64,000 nucleotides of DNA from Firmicutes bacterium UBA6113 (GCA_002422545.1 DIWF01000005.1:97871-161870), one strand, 5' to 3'; shown: positions 35,819 to 45,756, counted from the stretch's first letter. The notes: a model not told the origin generated them from the sequence alone. Numbers and translations are program-made.

Positions 35819-37924
35819 TTGGGTCTGACAGCACAGTCTTCAAAATTAAGCTCTATGACTGATGTCTTCCACATTGAAAAAAAAGATAATCAGTATATAG
35901 TAGCATTAGCAGGAAATCCGAACACCGGCAAGAGCACAGTCTTCAATTATTTAACAGGATTAAAGCAGCACACCGGAAACTGGCCGGGAAAGACTGTTGT
36001 TTCAGCAAGAGGAGAATACAGCTGCAACGACAAAGATTATGTAATGATTGACCTTCCCGGTTCTTATTCACTTTTTACTTCTTCAAAGGACGAGGAGGTT
36101 TCAAGGGACTTTTTAAGTCACGGCAGTTATGATGCTGCCGTTGTTGTTGCTGACGCCACTTGCCTGGAAAGAAATCTAAACCTTGTGTTTCAGGTATCCG
36201 AACTTGCAGAAAAAGTAATTCTTTGCATAAATTTAATAGATGAAGCTAATAAAAAAAACATTGTTATTGACAGGAAAGGTCTTGAAAAAGAGCTGCACAT
36301 TCCTGTTGTCTTAACATCCGCACGAGATGGAACAGGAATGGATGAACTGAAAAGAACCATTGAAAAAGAAATTGTCTCGAGAACAAAAAAACAACATGAA
36401 TCTCTTGTAAAATATGATGATGAAATTGAAGAAAAGGTGAGGGAAATAACAATTAGTCTTCATAAAATGAATGTTTCAAACACTAGGTGGACAGCGCTCA
36501 GACTGCTTGACAGCAGCCCGGAAATATTTTCGCTTGAAAAGAAAGGGCACTTAAGCAAATTGCAGGCTGAACAATTAAAATCATTGTTTAAACTTCAAGA
36601 TGATAAAATTACAAGGGAGAAAATCTCAGAAGAGAACTATAACTATGCAAATGAATTGAAACAAAAATACGTTGCAGAAGACACGAAAAAAATTAACAAA
36701 GACAAAAAAATAGATGACATAATAACATCAAGATATTTCGGTATGCCCATAATGCTTGTGATGCTGGGATTAATCTTTTGGATTACCATACAGGGAGCAA
36801 ACATTCCTTCCAAAATATTAAGCGATGTATTGTTTGGATTTCAGAAAAAACTCACAGAATGGTTCATAAGCCAAGGAATTCCGAATTATATAAGGGGAAT
36901 TTTTATTGACGGCGCATACAGGACACTGGCCTGGGTTGTTTCGGTAATGCTTCCTCCCATGGCAATTTTCTTTCCATTGTTTACACTTTTGGAGGACCTT
37001 GGATACCTTCCGAGGGTCGCATTCAACCTGGACCATTACTTCAAGAAATCATGTGCTCATGGAAAACAATCTCTGTGCATGTGTATGGGATTGGGATGCA
37101 ACGCAGCAGGGGTTGTAGGCTGCAGGATAATTGACTCTCCCAGAGAAAGGCTCATAGCTGTTCTCACAAACAATTTCATGCCGTGCAACGGAAGATTTCC
37201 CACACTGATAGCAATATCTTCTGCATTTTTCGCAGTGACAGCCAGCTCATTTTTAAACGGCCTCATACCTGCTCTGTTTGTAACTTTAATGGTGCTTGTA
37301 GGCATATGGATGACACTCATGACTTCATATATTTTGTCAAAGACATTGCTAAAAGGAGTCCCTTCAACATTCACCCTGGAGCTTCCTCCATACAGAGTGC
37401 CTCAGTTCGGAAGAATTTTATACACCTCTGTAATAGACAGAACAGTCTTTGTCCTTTCAAGGGCTGCAGTCATTGCTGTTCCTGCAGGTGCAGCAACATG
37501 GATTCTTGCAAATGTATATGCAGGTGAAACCAGCCTTTTAGTACACGCAGCTAATTTTCTAAATCAATTTGCTGAAGTGTTCGGACTTGACGGAATTATT
37601 CTTATGGCTTTCATAGTAGGAATACCAGCCAATGAAATTGTTCTTCCGGTTATGCTCATGGCGTACCTTTCAACAGGTACATTGACAGAATATGAAAGCG
37701 TTGGGTTCTTAAGAAACATATTGATTCAAAACGGATGGACTCCGCTTACAGCATTGAATGTGATGCTGTTCAGTCTTCTTCACTGGCCATGCTCCACAAC
37801 CCTCTGGACAATTAAAAAGGAAACAGGAAGCTTCAGGTGGACTGCCGCTTCATTATTAATACCCACAGCTGCAGCTTTTGCCGTTTGTTTTGTCACAGCA
37901 TCCATTTACAGATTGTTTTTTTAA
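35819..37924 (+). CDS. feoB: FeoB ferrous iron transporter (GTPase-coupled)
   Basis: About 701 residues. The N-terminal G domain has GNPNTGKST (G1), DLPGSYSL (G3) and NLID (G4). A helical spacer (about 185-290) precedes the multi-helix membrane half with two Gate motifs. CMGLGCNAAGVVGCR and LLHWPCSTT carry the cysteines of the iron path. It imports Fe2+. The true start is uncertain. The GTG at 35810 overlaps the GGGAG site, so I prefer TTG at 35819. About 23 residues precede the first strand (QYIVALAG) and do not look like a membrane anchor. Confidence 0.94.
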   Translation: MGLTAQSSKLSSMTDVFHIEKKDNQYIVALAGNPNTGKSTVFNYLTGLKQHTGNWPGKTVVSARGEYSCNDKDYVMIDLPGSYSLFTSSKDEEVSRDFLSHGSYDAAVVVADATCLERNLNLVFQVSELAEKVILCINLIDEANKKNIVIDRKGLEKELHIPVVLTSARDGTGMDELKRTIEKEIVSRTKKQHESLVKYDDEIEEKVREITISLHKMNVSNTRWTALRLLDSSPEIFSLEKKGHLSKLQAEQLKSLFKLQDDKITREKISEENYNYANELKQKYVAEDTKKINKDKKIDDIITSRYFGMPIMLVMLGLIFWITIQGANIPSKILSDVLFGFQKKLTEWFISQGIPNYIRGIFIDGAYRTLAWVVSVMLPPMAIFFPLFTLLEDLGYLPRVAFNLDHYFKKSCAHGKQSLCMCMGLGCNAAGVVGCRIIDSPRERLIAVLTNNFMPCNGRFPTLIAISSAFFAVTASSFLNGLIPALFVTLMVLVGIWMTLMTSYILSKTLLKGVPSTFTLELPPYRVPQFGRILYTSVIDRTVFVLSRAAVIAVPAGAATWILANVYAGETSLLVHAANFLNQFAEVFGLDGIILMAFIVGIPANEIVLPVMLMAYLSTGTLTEYESVGFLRNILIQNGWTPLTALNVMLFSLLHWPCSTTLWTIKKETGSFRWTAASLLIPTAAAFAVCFVTASIYRLFF

Positions 37925-37950
37925 TCATAGATCATTTATTGAAAAGCATA

Positions 37951-38002
37951 AAGAGCTGCTGATAAATATGGAAATTCTAATATTCTACAGCAGCTCTTTT
38001 AA
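37951..38002 (+). terminator. Terminator after feoB
   Basis: A long hairpin with an 11-bp stem AAGAGCTGCTG/CAGCAGCTCTT and a long AT-rich loop, ending in TTTTAATT. It lies between convergent genes and may serve both directions weakly. Confidence 0.75.
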
Positions 38003-38042
38003 TTATAACTTTTAAATTCATATACAAATTCCTGTTTCTGCT

Positions 38043-38899
38043 TTATTCAAGCCATGGGACTACAATTTTGTCAAAATTATCCCTGTTCACAAGATATCTG
38101 CACTGATAATATGCATTGCTTGCGCTGTCCACAGGATGAGGCGACAATATGAATGCGCTTTTAAACCCTGCTTCGCTGACGCTGTCGGCTACAACATCTG
38201 ATGTTTCTCCGAAAGGATATGCAAGACTTTCAATTTCTACACCCACCTCTTCCTTTATGACTAATCTGCTTTTTTCTATGTCAGACTTAAATTCTTCGTA
38301 CATTCCTTCTTCAAGAAAACCTGCCTGGTTATCCTCCAGGTAGTGCATGTATAAGTGTGTGACCCAAAATGAGCAAGGCCGCTGTCTCTCATTGTTCTAA
38401 GCTGTTCCCAGGACGCAATTTCAAGATTGTTGAAGTCCTTGTTCCCTGCCTGCCCTGCAATGACAAACAATGTGAATGGAATATTTTTTTCTTTCAATAT
38501 GGGAAACGCATTTTCATATACAGATACATCAGCATCGTCAAAGCAAATAAGAACGCATTTATCAGGAAAATCTCCGCTTTGTCTGAACTCTTCAAGTTCT
38601 TCAGGTGTCGTGAAATATGCTCCGGATTCATACAGATAGTCAATATGATTTTGAAACTCATCCGTATAAACAGAATAGGACGAGAGCTCCTTGTTTTTTG
38701 TCATTTTTTCAATTGCCTGGTTCCAAAAATTTCTGTTTCTCACCCTATGGTATGTTAAAACAACGCACACATCTTCCTTTGGTATAGCCTCATAAACATC
38801 ATTATTTTCATGTTTTTCAAATGCAAGGGAAAAAACTTTAACCGTCAAGGCTGCTGTCATGATGACAGCAAATATGGTGAATATGATTTTATTTTTCAA
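38043..38899 (-). pseudogene. pgaB: Frameshifted polysaccharide deacetylase (PgaB/IcaB-like)
   Basis: The reading frame begins with a signal anchor and NodB domain (VVLTYHRV, ICFDDAD, GLAHFGSHTY) and then jumps frame between 38350 and 38351. The other frame continues with DMHYLEDNQAGFLEEG, YPFGETSDVVADSV and a normal end at 38043. One base is missing from an Asp codon (expected TAT-GAC-ATG, seen TAT-ACATG), so the metal-binding His-Tx-Y-D-M-His pair is split. PgaB removes N-acetyl groups from poly-N-acetylglucosamine on the cell surface. TTG at 38899 with CGGAG upstream is the better start; ATG 38941 overlaps pgaD by 50 bases. It may be a true loss or an assembly error. Confidence 0.8.
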
Positions 38900-39404
38900 T
38901 TTGATTTCTCCGTTCCAGCTCTCTAACAGGATTTTTTTCAAATATTATCACTTTATCAGTCTTGAGAATATTGTAAACTTGCACATCTATTAGATTAAGA
39001 TTCATCATGTCCTCATCTGTTGTCTTCAAAGGATTACTTCTTCTGTTGAGACTTCCGTACCTTATCTTGTTGTAATATTTCCACGATATTAATATAGTAA
39101 AGAATATGCTGAAATAAATAGATGCTTTTAATAGAAACATTCTTATGTCATGATTTGACATATTAAAACTTATTTTTAAAAGCCCTATGTAATAATCATT
39201 GTAATCAAGCACTGCGCTTAGGAAAAAATATACTATTACAGCCATGTACAACCACAATAAAACATTGAGGAAAAATGCAAATATTTTATTGATGAAGGGC
39301 TGTTTTGACCTGACCAGAAACTCATCAGATGTTTTTCTTCTTTTCTCTGCAGAATATTCGATTTCTACAGACTGCTCCTGCTTCCCCTGTCCGGCGAATT
39401 CCAT
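38889..39404 (-). CDS. pgaD: PgaD-like subunit of poly-N-acetylglucosamine synthase
   Basis: 171 residues. Two transmembrane segments lie at about 40-65 and 95-125, and a basic KYYNKIRYGSLNRRSNP follows the second helix. This arrangement is characteristic of PgaD, the small partner that binds PgaC and responds to cyclic di-GMP in E. coli. I start at ATG 39404, which has AAGGGAGGG upstream; the frame upstream overlaps pgaC and carries odd cysteine-rich codons. It lies between pgaC and the frameshifted pgaB. Confidence 0.78.
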   Translation of the reverse strand: MEFAGQGKQEQSVEIEYSAEKRRKTSDEFLVRSKQPFINKIFAFFLNVLLWLYMAVIVYFFLSAVLDYNDYYIGLLKISFNMSNHDIRMFLLKASIYFSIFFTILISWKYYNKIRYGSLNRRSNPLKTTDEDMMNLNLIDVQVYNILKTDKVIIFEKNPVRELERRNQIEK

Positions 39405-40618
39405 GTTGCATACCCTCCCTTCATCCTTGATCTTATTGATTTCGGTATTGCACTGATTACAACAAACACATTGACAATCCAATATACAGTCGGATACCAT
39501 GCAGCCCAGAAATAATATTTCAAAACATTGTCGTATTTAGAGTCATTCAATAAAGACATGTACAATTGAATGCAGCTCATGATTACCATTGTAAAGGAAT
39601 TGAATGATATCCATATTAAAAGCTGCTTTATATCTGTTGCTCTGAAAATAAAATAAACAGTCACAATCAGCCATAACAAAGACCATATGGTGCTCAGTAT
39701 CTGTTCCAGGTAAATAGGCCATATTCGTCTTTGCCTGTAGTCCTTGAATATATCCCAGTGCCTGAGAACGACTTCCTGGCTTCCCTGTGCCCACCTCACC
39801 CTTTGTTTCCATATACCCCGGAGTGTTTCAGGAACAAGCATCCAGCACAGAGCCCTGGGCTCATATCGTATGTCCCAGAATCTTCTCTGAAGTTTCCATG
39901 ACACGGCAATATCTTCAGTTATCATATCCCTGTCCCACAGGCCCACGTCAACAAGGGCTCTTTTTCTGAAGGCGACAATTACTCCGGACACTGTCATAAC
40001 CTTTCCTATGACTCTTTGTGTTCTTTTAATGGAACCGATTATTGATGCGTATTCAACAAGCTGGAGCTTTCCAAGAAGTGTATCGCGGTTTCTAATTCTT
40101 GGATTTCCTGTCACTGCTCCAACTCTTTCTCCTCTTTCTAGAAAATGTCTTATTAAATAATACGGTGCAAAATCATCCAGCAGAGCATCCGAATCAATGC
40201 AGACCAAGTATTCTGCCGATGCAGCGTGGGCTGCAATGTGCAGCGCATTTGCTTTGCCTTTATTTTCTCGGCAGCTTATTACTCTGAGACAATGGAATAT
40301 ATCTGCAAGTTCTATGAGAATTTTTTCTGTATTGTCGTGGCTCCCATCATTTACGGCTATGATTTCAAAATCAGGATATGAAAGTCGCGACAAATACTCA
40401 ATGGTTTCCCCTATTGTTTCTTCTTCGTTATAGCAAGGTACAAGTATGCTGATTTTAGGCCAGTTATATTTTTCAATGTCAATTTCTTCTTCATTTTCTC
40501 TTGTAGCGGAAAAAATAATGGAACCGGCAATCCAAAACAACGACATTAAAAAAGGATACCAGAATATATAATTTTCAACGATTTGAATTAATCTCGGAAG
40601 TTCATTAAACAACGCCAC
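39365..40618 (-). CDS. pgaC: Poly-beta-1,6-N-acetylglucosamine synthase (PgaC/IcaA-type glycosyltransferase family 2)
   Basis: 417 residues. One N-terminal membrane helix (about 15-35), then a GT-2 domain: SILVPCYNEEETI, AVNDGSHDNT, IDSDALL, the TED base motif MITEDIAVSW and the QxxRW motif QRVRWAQGSQEV near residue 270. Three or four C-terminal helices complete the processive synthase. It polymerises UDP-GlcNAc and helps push the chain through the membrane to form a biofilm matrix. The start is GTG with AAAGGTGATG upstream. It overlaps pgaD by 40 bases and begins the operon pgaC-pgaD-pgaB. Confidence 0.9.
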   Translation of the reverse strand: MALFNELPRLIQIVENYIFWYPFLMSLFWIAGSIIFSATRENEEEIDIEKYNWPKISILVPCYNEEETIGETIEYLSRLSYPDFEIIAVNDGSHDNTEKILIELADIFHCLRVISCRENKGKANALHIAAHAASAEYLVCIDSDALLDDFAPYYLIRHFLERGERVGAVTGNPRIRNRDTLLGKLQLVEYASIIGSIKRTQRVIGKVMTVSGVIVAFRKRALVDVGLWDRDMITEDIAVSWKLQRRFWDIRYEPRALCWMLVPETLRGIWKQRVRWAQGSQEVVLRHWDIFKDYRQRRIWPIYLEQILSTIWSLLWLIVTVYFIFRATDIKQLLIWISFNSFTMVIMSCIQLYMSLLNDSKYDNVLKYYFWAAWYPTVYWIVNVFVVISAIPKSIRSRMKGGYATWNSPDRGSRSSL

Positions 40619-41155
40619 AGCATCACCTTTTCTTTCGACTTTTTACGACATATAGAAAACATTATATCATAACCATGGTTGAAGTACAGACAAAATTTGA
40701 GAAGCAAGTATAGAAATTCGTGTAAAATTTGGGATTCTCTTAGTGATAAAATTAATTTTTATGTAGTCCGGGAATATTTGCTGCATATTTATGAAGTATT
40801 TTTCAACTCTTAATCTGCATGCACACTTTTTCCTAAAAATGAATTGCAGCACTGTAAGAAATTAATGCTATAATTATTTTTATTTATATTTAATTATACA
40901 TTTACACTTTAAAGGTACATTTTGGGAATAGTATACATATAGTTTGTTGAATTCGTGACTCCAACAACTTGTTTTTTTGATTTAATTTTTATTCATTTCA
41001 TAAATCACGTATATATTTATTCAAACGAATATTCCAAATGTGATTTTTCAAAAATATTTCTTCAAAAAATATAAAAATAATGCTTGCATATATAATCTAA
41101 TAGTATTATAATCATCCATATTTTCAAAAAATAATCCATTTAGAAAGGAGAAGAA
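40619..41155. other. Divergent intergenic region between pgaC and argC
   Basis: An AT-rich 537-base stretch with no convincing ORF. It carries the pgaC ribosome site and a TATAAT-like box (about 40664 on the minus strand), and the argC promoter at its right end. Repeated TTATTCA and GAATATTC stretches around 41020-41040 could be ArgR half-sites, but I cannot confirm a full operator. Confidence 0.5.
41084..41112 (+). promoter_or_regulatory. Sigma-A promoter of the arg operon
   Basis: TTGCAT, a 17-base spacer, then TATAAT. The transcript would start about 35 bases before the argC ATG. Confidence 0.75.
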
Positions 41156-42196
41156 ATGATAAAGGCAGGAATTATAGGAGCAACCGGGTATGCTGGAGGT
41201 GAACTTGTAAGACTTCTTTTAAGTCACAAGAATGCAGAAATAAAATGGTACGGCTCCAAAAGTTATATAAACAAAAATTATTATGAAGTGTACCAGAATT
41301 TTTTTGAAATAGTCCAGGACAAATGCATGGATGACAATCTTGATGAACTATCGGAAATGGTTGATGTCATTTTTACGGCCACTCCCCAGGGCTACTGTTC
41401 TTCGCTTTTGAACAGTAAAATACTGTCAAAGTGCAAAATTATAGACTTAAGCGCAGATTTCAGAATGAAAGATAAAGAAGTATATGAAAAATGGTACGGG
41501 ATTAAACATCAAAGTCCCCTTTTTTTACAGGAGGCCGTCTACGGTCTGTGCGAAATAAACAGAAGACAAATTCAAGGCGCAAGGATAGTGGCAAATCCAG
41601 GATGTTACCCCACATGCACCACATTGTCACTTTATCCGCTGATTAAAGAAGGAATCATACATTTAAATACAATAATAACAGATGCAAAATCCGGAACATC
41701 TGGAGCAGGCAGAAGTACAAAGACAGACAATCTGTTCTGCGAGGTAAATGAAAATATCAAGGCATACGGAGTGACTGACCACCGGCACACGCCGGAAATA
41801 GAAGAACAGCTTTCATATGCTGCAGGACAAAATGTTATTATAAATTTTACGCCTCACTTGGTACCCATGAACAGAGGTATTTTGACAACGTCATATGCAG
41901 CATTAAAAAAAGAAACTTCTTATGAAGAAGTACGAGAGATTTATGACAAGTATTACAAAGACGAATTTTTCATAAGAGTATTAGACCGCGATGTATACCC
42001 GCAAACAAAATGGGTCAAAGGAAGCAATTTTGTTGACCTTAATTTTAAAATAGACCACAGGACCAACAGAATAGTAGTATTGGGAGCAATGGACAATTTG
42101 GTAAAAGGAGCTGCAGGTCAGGCAGTTCAAAACATGAATATCATGTTTGGGTTGGATGAAACATCAGGCATTAAACATGTGCCTATGTTTCCTTAA
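41156..42196 (+). CDS. argC: N-acetyl-gamma-glutamyl-phosphate reductase
   Basis: 346 residues. It has the N-terminal nucleotide motif IIGATGYAGGELVRLL, the central STDFR-type DLSADFR and the catalytic cysteine in NPGCYPT, then VTDHRHTPEIEEQL and SGAGRSTKTDN. It reduces N-acetylglutamyl phosphate with NADPH. The ATG has AAGGAG seven bases upstream, and argJ follows after 17 bases. It is the first gene of argC-argJ-argB-argD, all in the same direction. Confidence 0.95.
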   Translation: MIKAGIIGATGYAGGELVRLLLSHKNAEIKWYGSKSYINKNYYEVYQNFFEIVQDKCMDDNLDELSEMVDVIFTATPQGYCSSLLNSKILSKCKIIDLSADFRMKDKEVYEKWYGIKHQSPLFLQEAVYGLCEINRRQIQGARIVANPGCYPTCTTLSLYPLIKEGIIHLNTIITDAKSGTSGAGRSTKTDNLFCEVNENIKAYGVTDHRHTPEIEEQLSYAAGQNVIINFTPHLVPMNRGILTTSYAALKKETSYEEVREIYDKYYKDEFFIRVLDRDVYPQTKWVKGSNFVDLNFKIDHRTNRIVVLGAMDNLVKGAAGQAVQNMNIMFGLDETSGIKHVPMFP

Positions 42197-42213
42197 TTAA
42201 ACTGGAGGAAAAT

Positions 42214-43434
42214 ATGAAAGAGATAGAAGGTGGGATCACCTCGCCGCAAGGATTCAAGGCTGCAGGAGTATTTGCAGGGATCCGTAAAAAGAAAAAAGAT
42301 ATGGCAATGATTTTCAGCGAAGTTCCATGCATTGCAGCAGGAACATTCACTACAAATATCGTAAAGGCTGCTCCGGTCAAATGGGATATGGAAATGGTGA
42401 AAAAATCTCCTTTTGTCCAGGCAGTTGTAGTTAACAGCGGAGTAGCCAACACCTGTACAGGTGCAACCGGAATGGGATACTGCAAAGACATGGCTGTGAC
42501 TTCAGGATTAAGTCTTGGAATTCCAACCGAAGCCGTGCTTGTTGCTTCAACTGGCTTGATAGGCAAACAAATACCAATCGATAAAATTAAGGCAGGAATT
42601 GAAAATCTTGTTCCGATTCTTGGAAGCTCAAAAGAAGACGGAATAATGGCAGCAGAAGCAATACTTACAACAGATACAAGAAAAAAGGAACTCGCTGTGG
42701 AGCTTGAACTTTCAGGAAAGAAGGTAACCATAGGAGGAATGTGCAAGGGTTCCGGCATGATTCATCCTAACATGTGCACTATGCTCAGCTTCATAACAAC
42801 AGACGCTGCTATTTCAAAGGAACTTCTTCAGGAAGCATTGAGCATAGATGTTAAGGAAACATATAACATGATTTCCGTAGACGGTGACACATCAACAAAC
42901 GACACAGTGCTGCTTCTTGCAAACGGGCTGGCAGGAAACGATGAAATCACAGAGAAGAATGAAGATTATGAAAAATTTGCAGAGGCTCTTAATTTCGTAA
43001 ATACTTACTTTGCCAAAAGAATAGCTGAGGACGGAGAAGGAGCAACATCCCTTTTCGAAGTAAAAGTCATCAATGCACTTACAAAGGAACAGGCAATGAA
43101 GCTTTCCAAATCCATAGTATCCTCTAATCTAACAAAAGCTGCTATTTTCGGCCACGACTTAAACTGGGGAAGAATACTTTGCGCCATGGGATACTCCGGA
43201 GCAGAGTTTGAACCCGACGACGTAGATCTGTACTTTGAGAGCAGCGGCGGAAAAATCAAATTGATAGAAAACGGAATAGAGCTAATTTACAGCAAGGAAG
43301 CAGCTGAAGAAATACTTTCAAAACCAGAAATAACTGTCATTGCAGACATAAAAATGGGAAAACAATCGTCAACAGCATGGGGATGCGACCTTACCTACGA
43401 TTATGTGAGAATCAATGCAGCATACGGATCATAG
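42214..43434 (+). CDS. argJ: Glutamate N-acetyltransferase (bifunctional ornithine acetyltransferase type)
   Basis: 406 residues. The self-cleavage site is KGSGMIHPNMCTML, with the threonine nucleophile of the beta chain after the MC pair. The alpha-chain motif VVNSGVANTCTG and the C-terminal AWGCDLTYDYVRINAAY are also typical. It recycles acetyl groups between acetylornithine and glutamate, which closes the cyclic arginine route. With argJ present, argA and argE may not be needed. The ribosome site is GGAGGAAAAT. The stop lies 8 bases before argB. Confidence 0.95.
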   Translation: MKEIEGGITSPQGFKAAGVFAGIRKKKKDMAMIFSEVPCIAAGTFTTNIVKAAPVKWDMEMVKKSPFVQAVVVNSGVANTCTGATGMGYCKDMAVTSGLSLGIPTEAVLVASTGLIGKQIPIDKIKAGIENLVPILGSSKEDGIMAAEAILTTDTRKKELAVELELSGKKVTIGGMCKGSGMIHPNMCTMLSFITTDAAISKELLQEALSIDVKETYNMISVDGDTSTNDTVLLLANGLAGNDEITEKNEDYEKFAEALNFVNTYFAKRIAEDGEGATSLFEVKVINALTKEQAMKLSKSIVSSNLTKAAIFGHDLNWGRILCAMGYSGAEFEPDDVDLYFESSGGKIKLIENGIELIYSKEAAEEILSKPEITVIADIKMGKQSSTAWGCDLTYDYVRINAAYGS

Positions 43435-43442
43435 GAGGATCA

Positions 43443-44318
43443 ATGGAAATAGAATTATATATTAAACAAGCAATCATGCAGCCTGAAGAACTTCCCTTCA
43501 CAAGAGAATACCAAGATAAAATTGTAGTCGTGAAATACGGCGGAAGTGCAATGACTGATGAAAACATAAAGAAAAATGTTGTAGAAGACTTGTCGTTGTT
43601 AAAAAAGGCAGGATTAAAACCCATTGTTGTTCACGGCGGCGGCAAGGAAATAAACAAATGGCTTTCAAGACTGGGAATTGAAAATAAATTTATTAACGGA
43701 CTGAGAGTCACAGATGAACCTACGCTGGAAATAGTTGAAATGGCATTGTTGAAGCTCAACAAGGAACTTGTGCAGCTTATGGAAAGTTTCGGGGTCAAGG
43801 CTGCAGGCATAAGCGGCAAGGACGCAGGCACAATCAAGGTTTCAAAAAGATATTCACCAGAGGCAGACTTGGGATATGTGGGAAAAATAAACCATGTTGA
43901 TGCCTCTCTCATAATGACACTGCTTGAAAGCGGCATCACTCCCATCATTTGCCCCATAGGGCTTGATGAAAATTATCAAGGTTACAACATCAATGCAGAT
44001 GAAGCTGCATGTGCAGTTGCAAAAGGTGTAAAAGCCAAAAAACTTGTTTTTCTTACAGACATAGAAGGAGTGTGCAAGGATCCTAAGGATTCATCAACAG
44101 TGATTCCGGAACTGACAGTCCATGAAGCAAAACAGTTCTTAAGCAGCGGCAGCGCAGGAGGAGGCATGCTACCAAAGCTCATGAACTGCATAGATGCTGT
44201 AGAAAACGGAGTTTCACGAGTGCACATAATAGACGGAAGAGTACAGCATTCACTGCTAGAAGAGTTTTTGAACAAAACAATGGGTACAATGATATTAGCA
44301 AAGGAGATTGTTAAATGA
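43443..44318 (+). CDS. argB: N-acetylglutamate kinase
   Basis: 291 residues. Typical motifs are VVKYGGSAM near the N-terminus, VVHGGGKEIN, VRVTDEPT-like LRVTDEPTLEIVEMAL and the C-terminal ring SGSAGGGMLPKLMNCIDAVE. It phosphorylates N-acetylglutamate. Feedback inhibition by arginine requires a longer N-terminal helix, and this protein has one (MEIELYIKQAIMQPEEL), so inhibition is possible. ATG 43443 follows AGGAGG; the ORF upstream overlaps argJ. Its stop overlaps the argD start (ATGA). Confidence 0.95.
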   Translation: MEIELYIKQAIMQPEELPFTREYQDKIVVVKYGGSAMTDENIKKNVVEDLSLLKKAGLKPIVVHGGGKEINKWLSRLGIENKFINGLRVTDEPTLEIVEMALLKLNKELVQLMESFGVKAAGISGKDAGTIKVSKRYSPEADLGYVGKINHVDASLIMTLLESGITPIICPIGLDENYQGYNINADEAACAVAKGVKAKKLVFLTDIEGVCKDPKDSSTVIPELTVHEAKQFLSSGSAGGGMLPKLMNCIDAVENGVSRVHIIDGRVQHSLLEEFLNKTMGTMILAKEIVK

Positions 44319-45526
44319 AAAAAGAAGATTACATTTTAGAAGCTGAAAACACGCTTCTTAAAACATACAAAAGATACGAGATAATTTTAGACAAAGGCGA
44401 CGGGGTTTATCTTTACGATACAGACGGCAAAAAATACCTTGACTTTGCCGCAGGCATAGCTGTTTTTGCCTTGGGATACAACAATAAAGAATATAACATC
44501 GCTTTAAAAAACCAGCTGGATAAATTGCTTCATACATCCAACTATTACTACAACCTGCCTGCAATAGAAGCAGCAAAAAAATTTACTAAAGCCTCAGGAA
44601 TGGACAGGGTTTTTTTCACAAACAGCGGTACTGAAGCAATTGAAGGAGCAATAAAGCTTGCAAAGAAATATGCCTACAACAAAAATGGTTTTGCAGGACA
44701 CGAAATAATTTCAATGAACAATTCATTCCACGGAAGAAGTCTCGGTGCACTTTCTGTGACAGGCAACCCTGAATATCAGAAATCTTTCAAACCTATGATT
44801 GAGGGAGTTAAATTTGCAGACATGAACGACTTAGAAAGTGTAAAATCTCTGGTTTCAGAAAAGACATGTGCCATAATTATGGAACCTGTTCAAGGAGAGG
44901 GAGGAATTTATCCCGCAGACAAGGAATTTCTGCAGGGAGTTAAATCAATATGCGACGAAAATGATATTTTGCTTATTTTCGATGAAATTCAGTGTGGAAT
45001 GGGAAGGACAGGATCAATGTTTGCATTCCAGGATTACGGAGTGATGCCTGATATTTTGACTACAGCCAAGGCCTTAGGATGCGGTGTTCCTGTAGGAGCC
45101 TTTGCAGCCAATGAAAAAGCAGCATCAGCCATGGTTCCGGGAGATCACGGCACAACATACGGCGGAAATCCGTTTGTATGCGCGGCAGTGAGCAAGGTTT
45201 TCGACTTGTTTGAATCCTGCAAAGTTCTGGAAAATGTCAACAAAATCACCCCCTACCTGGAAAGTGAAATTGACAAACTGGTTGAGCAGAATGACTTCAT
45301 AGAAAAAAGAAGAGGAAAAGGACTCATGCAGGGAATTGTATTTTCTGTTCCTGTAGGGGACATCGTCCTTGAAGCTCAAAAACAAGGTCTTATTATAATA
45401 ACTGCAGGTAAAAACGTAATACGACTGGTTCCCCCTCTTGTAATAACAAAACAACATGTTGATGAAATGATTGTGAAATTAAAATCTGCAATAGACTGTG
45501 TAGTTAATACAGACAACAAACATTAG
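44315..45526 (+). CDS. argD: Acetylornithine aminotransferase
   Basis: 403 residues of the class III aminotransferases. Markers include YLDFAAGIAVFALGYN, FTNSGTEAIEGAIKLAKK, MEPVQGEGGI, FDEIQCGMGRTG and the PLP lysine in TTAKALGCGVPVGA. It converts N-acetylglutamate semialdehyde to N-acetylornithine and may also serve in diaminopimelate synthesis. It is the last gene of the arg run; no argF, argG or argH follows. The window shows only repeats after it. Confidence 0.95.
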   Translation: MKKEDYILEAENTLLKTYKRYEIILDKGDGVYLYDTDGKKYLDFAAGIAVFALGYNNKEYNIALKNQLDKLLHTSNYYYNLPAIEAAKKFTKASGMDRVFFTNSGTEAIEGAIKLAKKYAYNKNGFAGHEIISMNNSFHGRSLGALSVTGNPEYQKSFKPMIEGVKFADMNDLESVKSLVSEKTCAIIMEPVQGEGGIYPADKEFLQGVKSICDENDILLIFDEIQCGMGRTGSMFAFQDYGVMPDILTTAKALGCGVPVGAFAANEKAASAMVPGDHGTTYGGNPFVCAAVSKVFDLFESCKVLENVNKITPYLESEIDKLVEQNDFIEKRRGKGLMQGIVFSVPVGDIVLEAQKQGLIIITAGKNVIRLVPPLVITKQHVDEMIVKLKSAIDCVVNTDNKH

Positions 45527-45537
45527 AATATACAATC

Positions 45538-45709
45538 GTAGGGGCGGATCTTGTGTCCGCCCGTGCTGTTGATTCAATAACATCTTTATTGCGGGAGAAC
45601 ACGAGGTTCTCCCCTACAAACTGGAATATAGATTTAATGTTATTTCCTTATAATTGATTGCGTAAGGCCGGATCTTGTTATCTTCGGGAGGACAGTAGTC
45701 CTCCCTACA
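45538..45709. repeat. Cluster of palindromic interspersed repeats, copy C
   Basis: Three units lie in the convergent gap between argD and gltX. 45538-45564 reads GTAGGGGCGGATC...GTCCGCCC, as at 13156. 45590-45617 reads GCGGGAGAAC...GTTCTCCCC. 45660-45709 combines a decayed GGCCGGATC half with GGGAGGAC...GTCCTCCC. Arms are compensated between units, so the hairpin, not the exact letters, is conserved. Confidence 0.82.
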
Positions 45710-45756
45710 TGATTGAATTACCTATCGCCAACATAAATAAACTAATGGCTCTTCTT

